DNA of 22,873 nt from Acephala macrosclerotiorum (taxonomy: Eukaryota; Ascomycota; Leotiomycetes; Helotiales; Mollisiaceae), in assembly GCA_014904845.1 (NCBI GenBank), contig MU119736.1:1-22873 (forward strand), in the 5' to 3' direction. How positions within the stretch are numbered: the first letter of the stretch is position 1; each line of letters opens with the position of its first letter. Below are positions 1-12,510 of the stretch, in pieces. Below the pieces are notes generated by a model, which was not told the origin of the DNA, did not search any database, and saw only the letters and a list, made by a program, of their open reading frames with translations. The translations under genes were made by a program, and so were the position numbers.

Positions 1-3000
1 AATTAAAAAATAAAAATTATATATTGAAAATTTTATTTCTAATTCGAAAATACAATATTTATAATATATAATGAATTAATAAATATTTATTTTTATAAAT
101 TTATATAATAATTTTTTTATAATTATAATTATATATATATTTATATAATATTTTATAATCATATTATAAAATTGTAATTTTAAATTAAAACTAAAATTAA
201 AATTAAAATTGTTTTTTAATTTATTTATTAAATAATAATAAAATTTATAAAAAAAAAAAATTTAATTCGTTATTAAAAATTTAAATTACGATTTTCGTTT
301 TTTTATATAATTCGTTCATTATTTTATTTTTAATTTCGTATATTAATTTAAATTTAAAAATTGAAATATTTTTATATTTTATTAAATCGTATTATATAAA
401 TTTAAAAACGGTTTTAATAAATAAATTTTATTTTATTTTATTATAAAATTTCGAAAAAAAATTTAAATATAATAATAAATTTTTTTTTCGTAATTTAATT
501 ACGAATTTTATATTCGTTTTTTATTTATTTATTATATAAATTATATTAATAATTTTTTTTTTTTTATATAAATTATATTAATAATTTTTTTTTTTTATAT
601 AATATTAATTAAAAATTTTATTATTTATAAAATTATTATTATTATTATTAATATTTATAAAATTAAAATATTTTTATTCGAAATAAATTATAAATTTCAA
701 TTTATTTTTCGTATTTTTTAATCGTTTATAATATTTAAATTAAATTTCAATTAAAATTAAATAATTACTATTATTGTTTTTTTAATTTTTAATTTTTTAT
801 ATTATTTTTACCGTTTTCAATTTTTCGTTTTTTTATGTAATTCTTATAAATTATTTTTTTATCGATTTTTCAATTTACAATTTTCGAAAATAAAATTTTA
901 TTATAATTAATTTAAAATTTATTGATTTATAAAATAATTATATAATTTACTTTTTATTTATAATTACGAATAATTTATATAATTTTTTTTATTTTTTATA
1001 TTTTTTAAAAACTCGAATATTAAAATTATTTCTTATTATTAAAATATTATTAATTTATTATTTAATTTATATATAATAAAATTCGTTTATTATTTTATGA
1101 ATAACGTTTATTTTTATTATTATTATCGACGTAAAAATATTTATATTGAAAATTTTAAAATATATTTTAAATACTAATAAAATAAATATAAATTTATTCG
1201 ATTTTATTAAATCGTTATAAGTTTTTATTATTATTTATAATATTTATTTTTTCGTAATATATTTTATTATTTTTTTCGATATAATTATATAAATTTATTA
1301 TAATAAAATATAATATCATTTTATTTTTCTAATTAAATTATATATTTTAATTGAGATTTTTTTTATTTTTATTATTACGATTTTTATTTATTATTTGAAT
1401 TTTATTAATATAAAGTTTTTTTTAATATTATAAATTAAAACTTTTAACGATTTTAAATATATATTAATTTAATATTTTTTAATTATATTTTATATTATTC
1501 GCGTAAATATTTTTATAATAAATCGTATATTTTAAAATTTTATAATAAAATTTACAAATTATAAAATCGTATTATTATTTAAATATATAATATTAATAAT
1601 TATTGAATAATTAAATTTGTAATCGTTTAATAAAAATTTGTTTATTTATTTTAATTATTAAAATATAAAAATTTTATATTCAATTTTATTAAAAATATTT
1701 ACAAAGTTTTATATTAATAAATATTTAAATTTTTTATATACGTATTGTAAATTTATATTTATTAAATAATATTAAATAATTTTTTTTTTAATTTTATTAA
1801 TAAAATTTATAAGTATTTTTATTTACGTATAATTAATACGATTTTTTATATTATTAAATCAAATTTTAAATTTATTTATATTTTCTAAAAATAATAAAAA
1901 TATAAATTTTAATTATATTTTCAATTTTTATATTATTTATTTTAAATTAAATTTTTTTTTTGCGATTCGAAATATTAAATTTAATTCGTAAATCGATTTT
2001 TTATAAAATTATAAATTAATTGTATTTTGTAATTAATATAGTAATTACGTTTATATTTAATAATATATTTTAAAAAAAATTTATAATATATTTATTTATA
2101 AATTAAAAAAAAATTAATTTAAATTTTTTTTAATTAAATAAAATATATCGTTTTTAATTAAAAAATATTATATTTTTTAATTATTTAATTTTATAATTAA
2201 TTTTTCGATATTAATATATTTTATAATAAAAAAATTAATTTTTATAAATTTTTAATTGTTTTTTTTATTTCTCGAAATCGAATTTTTTTATATTTAAAAT
2301 AAAAATATTAAAAAAATTTATTTTATTTTTATTATTTAATTTTTTTATTTTTTTTTTATAAATTAAAAAAATTTAATAATTTATTATAAAAACGTATTTT
2401 TTATATCGAAAATAAATTTCGTTTTAAAAATTTTTATATATTTATTATTTTTTTTTAAAAAAGTATTTTATTAATTAATATTTTATTTTTTTATAAATAT
2501 AATATTTTATTTTTTCGAATAATTATTTCGATTGTATTTATTGTATTTTTAATTTTTATAATCGTAATTATATTTATTTTAATCGTATTTATTATTGCGA
2601 TTTTTATTTATTTTATATTTATTATATTTATAATTAATAAAATAAATATTAAAATTTAATTATTTTATATTTCGTTTTTTTTTCAATTAATTAAATAACG
2701 TATTACAATTAATATTAAACGTTTTTTAACGTATTTTTAAAATTTGTAAAATATATACGATATTTTTTAATATTATTATAAATTTATAAAATATAATTTT
2801 TTATATTATCGTTTTTACGATTTTTTTTTGATTTTTTTTTTCGAATTTATTATAATTTATTAAATAATAATTCGAAATTTTCAATTAATTTTTTAATAAA
2901 AAAATTTTTAACGATATTTTATAAAAATTTTACTTTTTTATTTTTTTTAATATATTATTAAAATATATAAAATCTCGAATATAATTTTTATATATTTAAT

Positions 3001-4030
3001 AATTTCTTTAAACGAAAAATTATAATAAAAAATATTTTTTAAATAAAAATTTTATATTTATTTTTTTAATATAATTAAAAACGTTTTTTCGTATATATTC
3101 GATATAATATTTACGTTATCGTAATAAACTCAAAATAATTTCAATTTTTTATTTAAAAAATTATAAATTGTTTTTTTATATTTATTATTATTATTAAAAT
3201 AAAAAATTTTCAAATTATTAAATTTTTTAATAATTTTATTTTTTAGCGTTTTTTTTATATTTTTATTCGAATTTTTTTCTTTTTTTTCTTTTGTATTATA
3301 CGATTAATATTCGTCGTAAATTTCTCGTTAAAAATAATCAATTTTTCAAAACTTATAATCGTTTTATTGTACATTAGAAAATTGAAAAATTTATTATCGT
3401 AATAAATTTAATTCTAATAAATTTTTTCATTTACATTATAAATAATATTATATTTATTTTAAAATTTATTTATAGTATTAATTTTTTATTATTTTTAATT
3501 GAATTAATATTTTTTTTTAAATATTTTTATTTTAAATTAATTTATTTTGTAATAAATTATTATTTTTTGTTTATTTTTTATTTTATTAAATTTTTTAACG
3601 ATTTTTTTAAGTCTTTAAAATAACGTTTTTAAAAATACGTATATTTTATTTTCATTTTAAAATATTTTTTATTATAATTTTTAATTTGTATTAAAAATAT
3701 TAAAAATTATTTTTTTATTTTCTCGAATTAATATTTATAAAACTTTTTAAAAATTTAATTATCGAATAATAAATATATTTTATTTGAATTTTTATCGTAT
3801 ATTTAATATAAATTTCGATTTTTATAATCTATTTAAAACAATTAAATTTAATCGTAATTAATTTTTCGAATTAAATCGAAAATTGAATTTTTTTAAATTT
3901 ATTTATTATTATATTTTTATATTTATTCAAATTATATATTATTATCGTTTTTAAATAAAAGTTTTAATTTATTCGTTTAATTGTTTACGTAATATATAAA
4001 TATTATTTTTTTTGAAATAATTTTTTAAAA
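1..4030. repeat. Left arm of a giant inverted repeat (decayed transposon copy)
   Basis: This arm matches, as reverse complement, the right arm at about 5110-8684. I followed the pairing through collinear CpG landmarks: 45/8639, 388/8283, 1568/7264, 2720/6277, 3082/6019, 3301/5824, 3624/5500, 3763/5360 and 3988/5155. Around each landmark tens of bases agree with scattered mismatches. The sum of paired coordinates drifts from 8684 (outer) to 9143 (inner), so the left arm carries about 460 bp of net extra sequence. The arm is T-rich on this strand and has no usable open frame. It probably continues beyond the window start, because pairing is already strong at base 1. The likely origin is a transposable element copy destroyed by RIP-like C-to-T mutation. 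The element class cannot be told. Confidence 0.85.
535..602. repeat. Local tandem duplication, period about 32 bp, 2 copies
   Basis: The stretch beginning ttatattaataa followed by a run of T occurs at 541 and again at 573. It lies in the left arm, in an interval (about 390-600) that pairs with only about 95 bp of the right arm. It therefore accounts for part of the length difference between the arms. It is probably replication slippage in one copy after duplication of the element. Confidence 0.7.
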
Positions 4031-4889
4031 TAATAATTTTATCGTTAATAATTATTTTAAAATATATTATTTTTCAATTTTTAAAATTGTTTTTATAAAA
4101 ATCTTATAAAATTTTATTTTGATATTTGAATTTTTTAAATATTTCGAATTTATATAAAATAAATCCGTTTATAATAAATTTATTTATATTTAATTTCTCG
4201 AAATCGATTTATTTTTCGTATTTGTTTTTATTATAATAAAATAAAAAAAATTTTTATATGTTTATTTAAATTTGTTTTTTTTAAAATAAAAAAAATTGAA
4301 ATAAATATTTATAATTTCTCGTATTCATTATTAAATAATAATAAAATATTCGAAAAAAATAAATCGTTTTTTAAAATTTTTTTATTTTTATTTTAAATAT
4401 TAATTTTTATTATTTTAATATAAATTTATTTATTTGTATATAAAATATAAATAAAAATTTAAATTAATCGTAATTTAAATACGTTTTAAATAACGTAAAA
4501 ATTTATTATTTTTAAAAAAAAATATAATATATAATATTTTTTTGTCATTTTAATTATTAATTTAAAAAAAATAAAATTTTTATAATCAATCTTTTTATTA
4601 TACGTAATAAACGCAAATTAAAAAATATATAATTAAAATTTCAATAATTGTTTTTTAAATTTTTAATATTGTACGTAAAATTTTTCAAATAACGAAAAAA
4701 ATATAAAACGTAAAATTTTTAAATATCGAAAAAATTTACATTTTTTTACGTAGAATTCTTTTAATATTTTTTCGTAAAAATTTTTAAATATCGAAAAAAA
4801 ATTAAACGTATATTTTTAAATTTCGAAAAAATATATATTTTTTTATATAAAAATTTTTTTTAATTGAAATTTTATTATTTTATATTTAA
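4031..4889. other. Spacer between the inverted-repeat arms
   Basis: This AT-rich stretch lies between the two arms and does not pair with the sequence across the symmetry axis. I see no open reading frame of interest. It contains a decayed tandem array at 4673-4850, listed separately. It may be the remains of another inserted element, or the part of the left copy that was lost when the right copy inserted. Confidence 0.55.
4673..4850. repeat. Decayed tandem array of about 35-bp units
   Basis: About five degenerate copies of a unit with the pattern cgtaaaattttt, then aaata, then cgaaaaaa. The leading CpG of successive copies is at 4674, 4709, 4749, 4773 and 4807, giving spacings of 35, 40, 24 and 34 bp. 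The array sits just outside the candidate terminal repeat at about 4890. Subterminal tandem motifs are common in DNA transposons, but assignment to a particular element here is inference. Confidence 0.6.
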
Positions 4890-5085
4890 TTAATAAAATC
4901 AAATATTAATTAATATTAATATATTACGTTTAATAATCGTAATTTTTACGTATTGAATATAAAAATTATTAATTGTTTAAAGAATTAAATTTGAAATTGA
5001 AAATATTAATATATTTTCAATTTTTATATTAGTGTTTCTTTTAATTAAAATACGTAATAAATACGTATATATATTTCAATATAAA
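4890..5085 (+). repeat. Candidate left terminal inverted repeat, about 190 bp
   Basis: Pairs with the reverse complement of about 10455-10650. CpG landmarks are collinear: 4927/10611, 4949/10589, 5053/10487 and 5064/10476, with a near-constant sum of 15538-15540, so the alignment is essentially ungapped. Agreement fades just outside both ends. Similarity includes sites such as aatacgtaataaatacgtat. The corresponding end is not visible in the left inverted copy near 4030-4240. Confidence 0.7.
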
Positions 5086-5109
5086 AAATAATAAATATTT
5101 TTTTAATTA

Positions 5110-8100
5110 TTTAATTAAAAAATTATTTTAAAAAAAATAATATTTATATTTTACGTAAAAAAAAAAAAATTAATAAACTAAAATTTTTATATAAAAAAAT
5201 ACAAATATATAAATTGATTAAACGAGAAAATTTAATAATAAATAAATAAAAATAAATTTTTTAATTTTCAATTTAATTTAAATAATTAATTTCGATTAAA
5301 TTTAATTATTTTAAATAAATTTTATAAATTAAAATTTAAATAAAAAATATTTATTATTCGATAATTAAACTCGTAAAAATTTTAAAAAATATTAATTTGA
5401 AAAAATAAAAAAATAATTTTTAAAAATTTAAATATAAATTAAAAATTATAATAAAAAAATATTTGAAAATAAAAATAAAATATATATATTTTCGAAATCG
5501 TTATTTTAAAAACTCGAAAATATTATCGAAAATTTTATCGAAATAAAAAATAAATAAAATATTACGATTTATTATAAAATAAATCGATTTAAAATAATAA
5601 CGTTTAAAAAAAAACTATTTATTCGAAAAAAAATAATAAAAAAATAATATTATAAATAAATTTTCAAAAAAATATAATATTATTTATAATATAAATAAAA
5701 AAATTTATTAAAATTAAATTTATTATAATAATAAATTTTTTAATTTTTTAATATACGATAAAATAAATATAAATTTTAAAAAATTAATTATTTTTAATAA
5801 AAAATTTATAATGAATATTAATCGTATAATATAAAAAAAATATATAAAATTTTAAATAAAAAAAAAACGAATATTAAAAAATTTAATAATTTAAATTTTT
5901 TTTTTAATAATAATAATAAATATAAAAAAATAATTTATAATTTTTTAAATAAAAAATTAAAATTATTTCGAGTTTATTATAATAATATAAATATTATATT
6001 AAATATATATAAAAAAACGTTTTTAATTATATTAAAAAAATAAATACAAAATTTTTATTTAAATAATATTTTTAATTATAATTATTCGTTTAAAAAAGAT
6101 TAATTAAAAATCTCGAATTATTATTTAATAAATTATAATAAATTCGAAAAAAATAATCGAAAAAAAATCGTAAAAATTATAATATAAAAAATTATATTTT
6201 ACGAATTTATAATAATATTAAAAAATATAATATATATTTTATAAATTTTATAAATTTTAAAAATATATTAAAAAACGTTTAATATTAATTATAATACATT
6301 ATTTAATTAATTAAAAAAAAAGAAAATTTAAAATAATTAAATTTTAATATTTATTTTATCGATTATAAATATAAAATAAATAAAAATTATAATAATAAAT
6401 ACAATTAAAATAAATAAAATTACGATTATAAAAATTAAAAATAATTATTTGAAAAAGAAAAAGTATTATATTTATAAAAAAATAAATTATTAGTTTATAA
6501 AATATTTTATTAAAAAATAATAATAAATATATAAAAAATTTAAAAACGAAATTTATTTTCAATATAAAAAATACGTTTTTATAATAAATTATTAAATATT
6601 TTTAATTTATAAAAAAAAAAAAAAAAATTTTTAAATTAATTTCTTTTTTAATTTATAAATAAATATATTATTAAATATAAATATAATTATTATATTAATT
6701 ATAAAATACAATTAAATTGTAATTTTATAAAAAATCGATTTATAAATTAAATTTAATATTTTAAATCGCGAAAAAAAAATTTAATTCGAAATAAATAATA
6801 TAAAAATCGAAAATATAATTAAAATTTATATTTTTATAAAAAATAATATTTTTTATATTATATTTTATAATATATTATTTTTATTGTTTTTAAAAAATAT
6901 AAATAAATTTAAAATTTAATTTAATAATATAAAAAACGTAATAAAAAATATAATAATAATATAATCGTATTAATCGTATATAAATAAAATATTTATAAAT
7001 TTTATTAATAAAATAAATTTTTTTTTTTATTTAATATTATTTAATAAATATAAATTTATAATATATATATATAAAATTTAAATATTTATCGATATAATAA
7101 TTTATAAAAAATTTTTATAAAATTAAATATAAAAATTTTATATTTTAATAATTGAAATAAATAAATAAAAAATTATTAAAATAATTTAATTTTTTTTTTT
7201 ATTAAATGATTACAAATTTAATTATTCGATAATTATTAATATTATATATTTAAATAATAATACGATTTTATAATTTATAAATTTTATTATAAAAATATTT
7301 ATATAAATAATATAAAACGTAATTATAAATTTTTAAATTAATATGTATTTAAAATTATTAAAAATTTTACGTTTATAAAATTTAAATAATAAATAAAAAT
7401 CGTAATAATAAAAATAAAAAAAGTTTTAATAAAAATATATAATTTTATTAAAAAAAATAAATAATATTATATTTTATTACGATGAATTTATATGATTATA
7501 TTAAAAATAATAATAAAATATATTACGAAAAAATAAATATTATAAATAATAATAAAAATTTATAACGATTTAATAAAATCGAACAAATATATATTAATTT
7601 TATTAGTATTTAAAATTTATTTTAAAAATTTTAATATTATTAATAATAAAAAAATAAATATAATTCGTAAAATAATAAATAAAATTTATTATATATAAAT
7701 TAAAAAATAAATTAATAACGTATTAATAATAAAAACCGATTTTAAGATTTTAATAATTTTAAATTTATTAATTAATTTTAAAATTCGAATTTTTAAAAAA
7801 TATAAAAAATAAAAATAAATTATATAAACTATTAATAATTATAAATAAAAATTATATTATATAATTATTTTACGAATTAATAAATTTTAAATTAATTATA
7901 ATTAAAATTTATTTTTAAAAATTGTAAATTAATAAAAAAATAAAAAAATAATTTATAAAAATTATATAAATAAACGAAAAATCAAAAATAATAAATATAA
8001 TATAAAAAATTAAAAATTAAAAATTAAAATAATAATAATAATAATAATTTAATTAAAATTAAAATTGAATTAAACATTATAAATAATTAAAAAAATACGA

Positions 8101-8684
8101 AAAATAAATTTAAATTTATAATATATTTCAAATAAAAAAATTTTAATTTTATAAATATTAATAATAATAATAATAATTTTACAAATTGTAAAAAAAAAAA
8201 ATTTTATTATTTTTAAATCTTTTTTTAAAATTTTATAATAAAAAATTTTTTTTATTAAATTTTTTTTAAATTTATATAATACGATTTAATTATATATAAA
8301 AAAATTTTAATTTTTAAATTTAAATTAATATATAAAATAAAAAATATTAATAAATAAATTATATAAAAAAACGAAAATTATAATTTAAACTTTTAATAAT
8401 AAATTAGAAATTTTTTTTAATTTTAATTTAAAATTATAATTTTATAATATAATTATAAAACGTTATATAAATATATATATAATTATAAATTTTAATTTAA
8501 TAAACAATTTTTTATTAATTTATTAAAAAAAAAAAAATTTATTTTAAAAAAATAATTATAATTATAAAAAAATTATTATATAAACTCGTAAAAATAATTA
8601 TTTATTAATTCGTTATATATTATAAATATTATATTTTCGAATTAAAAATAAAATTTTTAATATATAATTTTTATTTTTTAATTA
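5110..8684. repeat. Right arm of the giant inverted repeat (decayed transposon copy)
   Basis: Reverse-complement partner of 1-4030, traced with nine collinear CpG landmarks given under the left arm. This arm is A-rich on the + strand and its surviving C and G are almost all in CpG. The left arm keeps more C in CpA and CpT, so this copy looks more strongly mutated. Net length is about 460 bp shorter than the left arm. A 68-residue open frame on the minus strand near 6356-6562 consists almost only of Phe, Ile, Tyr, Asn and Leu and is not a gene. Confidence 0.85.
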
Positions 8685-10178
8685 AAAAAAATAAAAAAAA
8701 TATTCAAAATTATTAATATTATAATTTATAAATTTAAAAAAAAAAATTTAAATTATAAATAAAATACGATTTAAATAAAAAAAATTAAAATAAAAAAATC
8801 GAATTTATAGATTTAAAAATTAAAAATTATTTTAATTAATATTAAAAATAATAAATTTATAAAATGTATATTATATTTATTTATTAATTAAAAATTATTT
8901 TTAATTTATTAATTATTATATAATATTAAATTTCGATTAAAAAAAATATAAAAAATTAAAATAATAATATAATAATTTATTACGTAATATTTATTATATT
9001 TCGATCGATTTAAAAATAATTAAAATAATTATATTTATAAACAATTTATATATTAATAATATTGATTTAAATTTATAAATTAAATACGTAATTATAATTA
9101 TTAATAAAATTTAAATAAAAAACGATTTTAAAATAAAAAATAATTTAATATATTAAAATTTTATAAAATGTAAAAGAATTATTAAAAACGTTTTAACGTT
9201 TAAAATTTACGAAATAATTAATAAAACGAATATAATAATTATAATAGTTTTTATTATTAATATAATTATAAAATAATTCGATTTATTTAATATTTTTATT
9301 ATCGTTTATATAAATTTGTATTTTTTATATAATTATTTAATAAAATTAAAAATAATAAACGAAAAACATTTTAAAATAATTATATAAATATAAAAAATTA
9401 TAAAAAATATAATAAATATATAAAAATAATAATTTGATAAACGTTATAATAAAATTTAATTTAAATAAAATTTTATAAACGTTTATAAATACAAATAATT
9501 TTACGATTAAAATAAAAAAAATAAATAAATAAAAATAAAAATTTATTTTTATAAATCAAATAAATTAATTTATTTCGAATTAAATTTTTAAAAATATAAA
9601 AATATAATTAATTATTATTAATTAATTATATAAATTGTAAATTAAAAATATTCAATTATTAATTTTATAATTTTATTATATAATTTATTTATTTTATTAT
9701 CGATTTTTCGATTTTAGTAATAATAACGTTAAATATAATTTTTTTATTATAATAAATTAATTTTATTAATTAATTTTTAAATCGATTAAAACGTTATATT
9801 ATAAAAATTCGATCGTATTTAAAACGCGTTAAATTATTAATATTTTCAATAATTATATAATACGATTAATATTACAAATAAAAATTTGTTAATTATATAA
9901 AATACGATTTTTTAAAATATAATATAAATAAATAAAAAATTTATAATATAAATACGAAATAATTAAATTATTAATTTAATTATTTTTTTAATTTCAATAA
10001 TCGATTTATATATTAATTAATATTTTTTCGATTTTTTTACGAATATACGAATAATTAAAAATTAAAATAATATAATTTATAAAAATTTTTTTATTATAAT
10101 TAAAATATTATCGAATTAAATTTTATATTAATTTTATAAAAAAAAAAAATTAATTAAAATAAAAATTAAAATATATAA

Positions 10179-10213
<35 letters not shown>

Positions 10214-10454
10214 GAAATATTAAAATTAAAAAAAAAAAATTATTTAAAAACGATTTTTTTTAAAAAAAAATTATTTAATTAATATTATATAAAAAAATTG
10301 TAATTTTATAAGAAATTTATAATATAATCGATATAATTATTAGATTTTTTATTCGTTTTTTTAAACGAACGATTTTTAATAATTGTTTTATAAATATTAA
10401 ATAAAAAATTACGTAAAAATTTAAATTAAATTTTTATTATAAAAATAAAAATTA
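8685..10454. other. AT-rich DNA, no gene recognised
   Basis: This segment follows the right arm and would form the distal part of the candidate 5.7-kb element. It is A-rich on the + strand, carries CpG as nearly the only C/G context, and is free of long open frames. Its counterpart in the other copy, if present, would lie upstream of the window start. Confidence 0.6.
10187..10209. repeat. (AT)n microsatellite
   Basis: About 11 uninterrupted AT dinucleotides. Likely secondary slippage in AT-rich sequence. Confidence 0.9.
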
Positions 10455-10650
10455 TTAATATCGAGATATATATACGTATTTATTACGTATTTTAATTAAA
10501 AAAAATTAATATAAAATTTAAAAATATATTAATATTTTTAATTTTAAATTTAATTTTTTAAATAATTAATAATTTTTATATTTAATACGTAAAAATTATA
10601 TTTATTAAACGTAATATATTAATATATTCGAATATTTTAATATTATTAAT
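10455..10650 (-). repeat. Candidate right terminal inverted repeat, about 190 bp
   Basis: Inverted copy of about 4890-5085, matching almost without gaps. Differences are mostly G or C in the left copy against A or T here (for example gtgtttctt in the left copy against an all-A/T partner), as expected if both copies decayed independently by C-to-T change and this one further. Confidence 0.7.
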
Positions 10651-11799
10651 AATAAATTAAAAATAAAAAAATAAAAAATAAAAAAATATAATTTTAATTT
10701 TAATATTAATTCGTTTAAAATTAATATTATATATAATTATTAAATTATTATTATATTTATATTAAAAGTGTTTTTTATAATAAAATTTATTAAAAATAAT
10801 AAATATTAAAATTAAAAAAAAAATATATATTTTAAATTTTATTAAATATTAATTTTATTATAACATTTATTAATTTATTAAAATTTTTATAATTTTTTAC
10901 GTTTATATAATTAATAAAAAATTATAATATTAATTATAAAACGTTTTTTTTAATCGTTTTTAATTTAATTAAATATTTATAAAATAAATATAAATTTATA
11001 TAAATAATTATTAAAATTTAAAAAAAATCAAATTATAAAATAATTATATTATATATTTTTAAAATTAAAATATTTTTATTATAAATAAATTGAAAATAAA
11101 ATATTTAAATTTTTAATTTAATATAATAATTTTTTTTATTAAATTTTAATAGTAAATAATAATAAAAAAATTGAAAAAAAATTAAATTTAAAAATTTAAT
11201 ATTTATTAAATTAAATTTTTTATTTTTATTTTTTTATTTTTAATTAAAATATATTATCAATTTATATTTTTATAATATTAAATTTTTTTTAATAATTATA
11301 ATTAAAAAATAAAAATCGTATATTAATATAATTATAAATAGTTCTTTTTATAATATTTATAATATATAATTTATTAATATATTTTTATTTTAATAATTAA
11401 TCGTTTATTTTAAAAATTAATATTAATTTTTTTTCAAATTACATATTATTTACGTAGTACGAATTATTTTAATTATAATCGAAAAATATTAATTTTTAAT
11501 CGAAATATTTAAATAAAACGATTTGATTAATTTATTAAAAATTTTGTAATAAAAATAATTACGTAATAACTTTGAACTAATATATAATCGATTCAATAAA
11601 AAATACTAAAATTTCAATTAATATACGATTACAATTACAAATTATTTATTAATACAAATTATATAAAATTTATAAATAAATTGAAACTTAATTAAATATT
11701 ATTAGATTTTAAATTTTAAACGATTTTATTAATTCGTTATTACGTAAATCAATAAAATATAATCGTATTTAATAAAAATAATAATTGTAAAATTGTTTA
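10651..11799. other. AT-rich DNA, no gene recognised
   Basis: I see no open frame or RNA gene. From about 11400 the sequence keeps more non-CpG C and G (for example ttacgtagtacgaatt), so it is somewhat less decayed than its surroundings and leads into the tandem repeat at 11800. Confidence 0.55.
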
Positions 11800-12510
11800 A
11801 ATGTGTTTTTGTTTTAAATACTAAAATCGACAATTGCTTTTTCGATGAAAAATATTAAAACTCTTTAAATACATTTTGTTTTAAATATTAAAATATTTTT
11901 TTAAGTATTAAATATTTTTATAATTACGCAGTTTTTAAAAAAAATTTTAAAAATTTTTTTTTTGAAATTATATATTAAATAAAGTAATTCAAATTAATTA
12001 AATCGATCGTAGTAATTGAATATAAAATAAAAATTCTAAGAATTATTTTTCTAGTATAAAACTTTATAATAAATACGTTTTTATTTTAAATATTTAAATA
12101 TTTAATATTAAATATTTTTATAATTGTATAGTTTTTAAAAGAAGTTTTAAAGAGTTTTTTTCTAGAATTATATATTAAATAAAATAATTGTAATAATTTA
12201 ATAAAAAAAATATATATTTTAAAAAATATTTTTTTAATATAAAATTTTATTAGAAATACGTTTTTATTTTAAATATTAAAATTTTTAATTATAAAATACT
12301 TTTTAATTCAATTACGTAATTTTAAAAAAAAAAATTTCAAATTTTTTTTTTTAAAATTATATATTAAATAAAATAATTTAAATTAATTAAATCGATAATA
12401 ATAATTAAATATAAAAAACGAGAATTTTAAAAAAAAAATTTTTAATAATATAAAACTTCGTAAATAATACGTTTTTATTTTAAATATTAAAATAATAATT
12501 ATTTATTAAT
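11800..12510. repeat. Tandem repeat, units of about 180-210 bp, about 3.5 copies
   Basis: Two independent anchors recur in register. The motif tatattaaataaa occurs at 11971, 12171 and 12360. The motif (t)acgtttttattttaaatatt or its variant acattttgttttaaatatt occurs at 11871, 12075, 12258 and about 12469, with a shorter partial copy at 11801. The stretch attaaatatttttataatt before a poly-A-like tract also recurs at 200-bp spacing. Copies differ by point changes and small indels. This could be a satellite, or internal repeats of a dead element. No coding potential is seen. Confidence 0.75.

Larger units (their letters stand above)
4890..10650. mobile_element. Candidate decayed element of about 5.7 kb with terminal inverted repeats
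   Basis: The interval is bounded by two similar segments of about 190 bp in opposite orientation (about 4890-5085 and 10455-10650), the arrangement of a TIR DNA transposon. Inside lies the right arm of the giant inverted repeat, so a second, inverted copy of the internal part exists at 1-4030. No transposase frame survives, as expected after saturating C-to-T mutation. I could not define target-site duplications in such low-complexity sequence. An alternative is that the 190-bp segments belong to an unrelated short element inserted twice. Confidence 0.4.

Noticed and set aside
6356..6562. 68-residue open frame on the minus strand
   Set aside because: Composed almost only of Phe, Ile, Tyr, Asn, Leu and Lys from AT-only codons inside a decayed repeat arm. 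A composition artefact.
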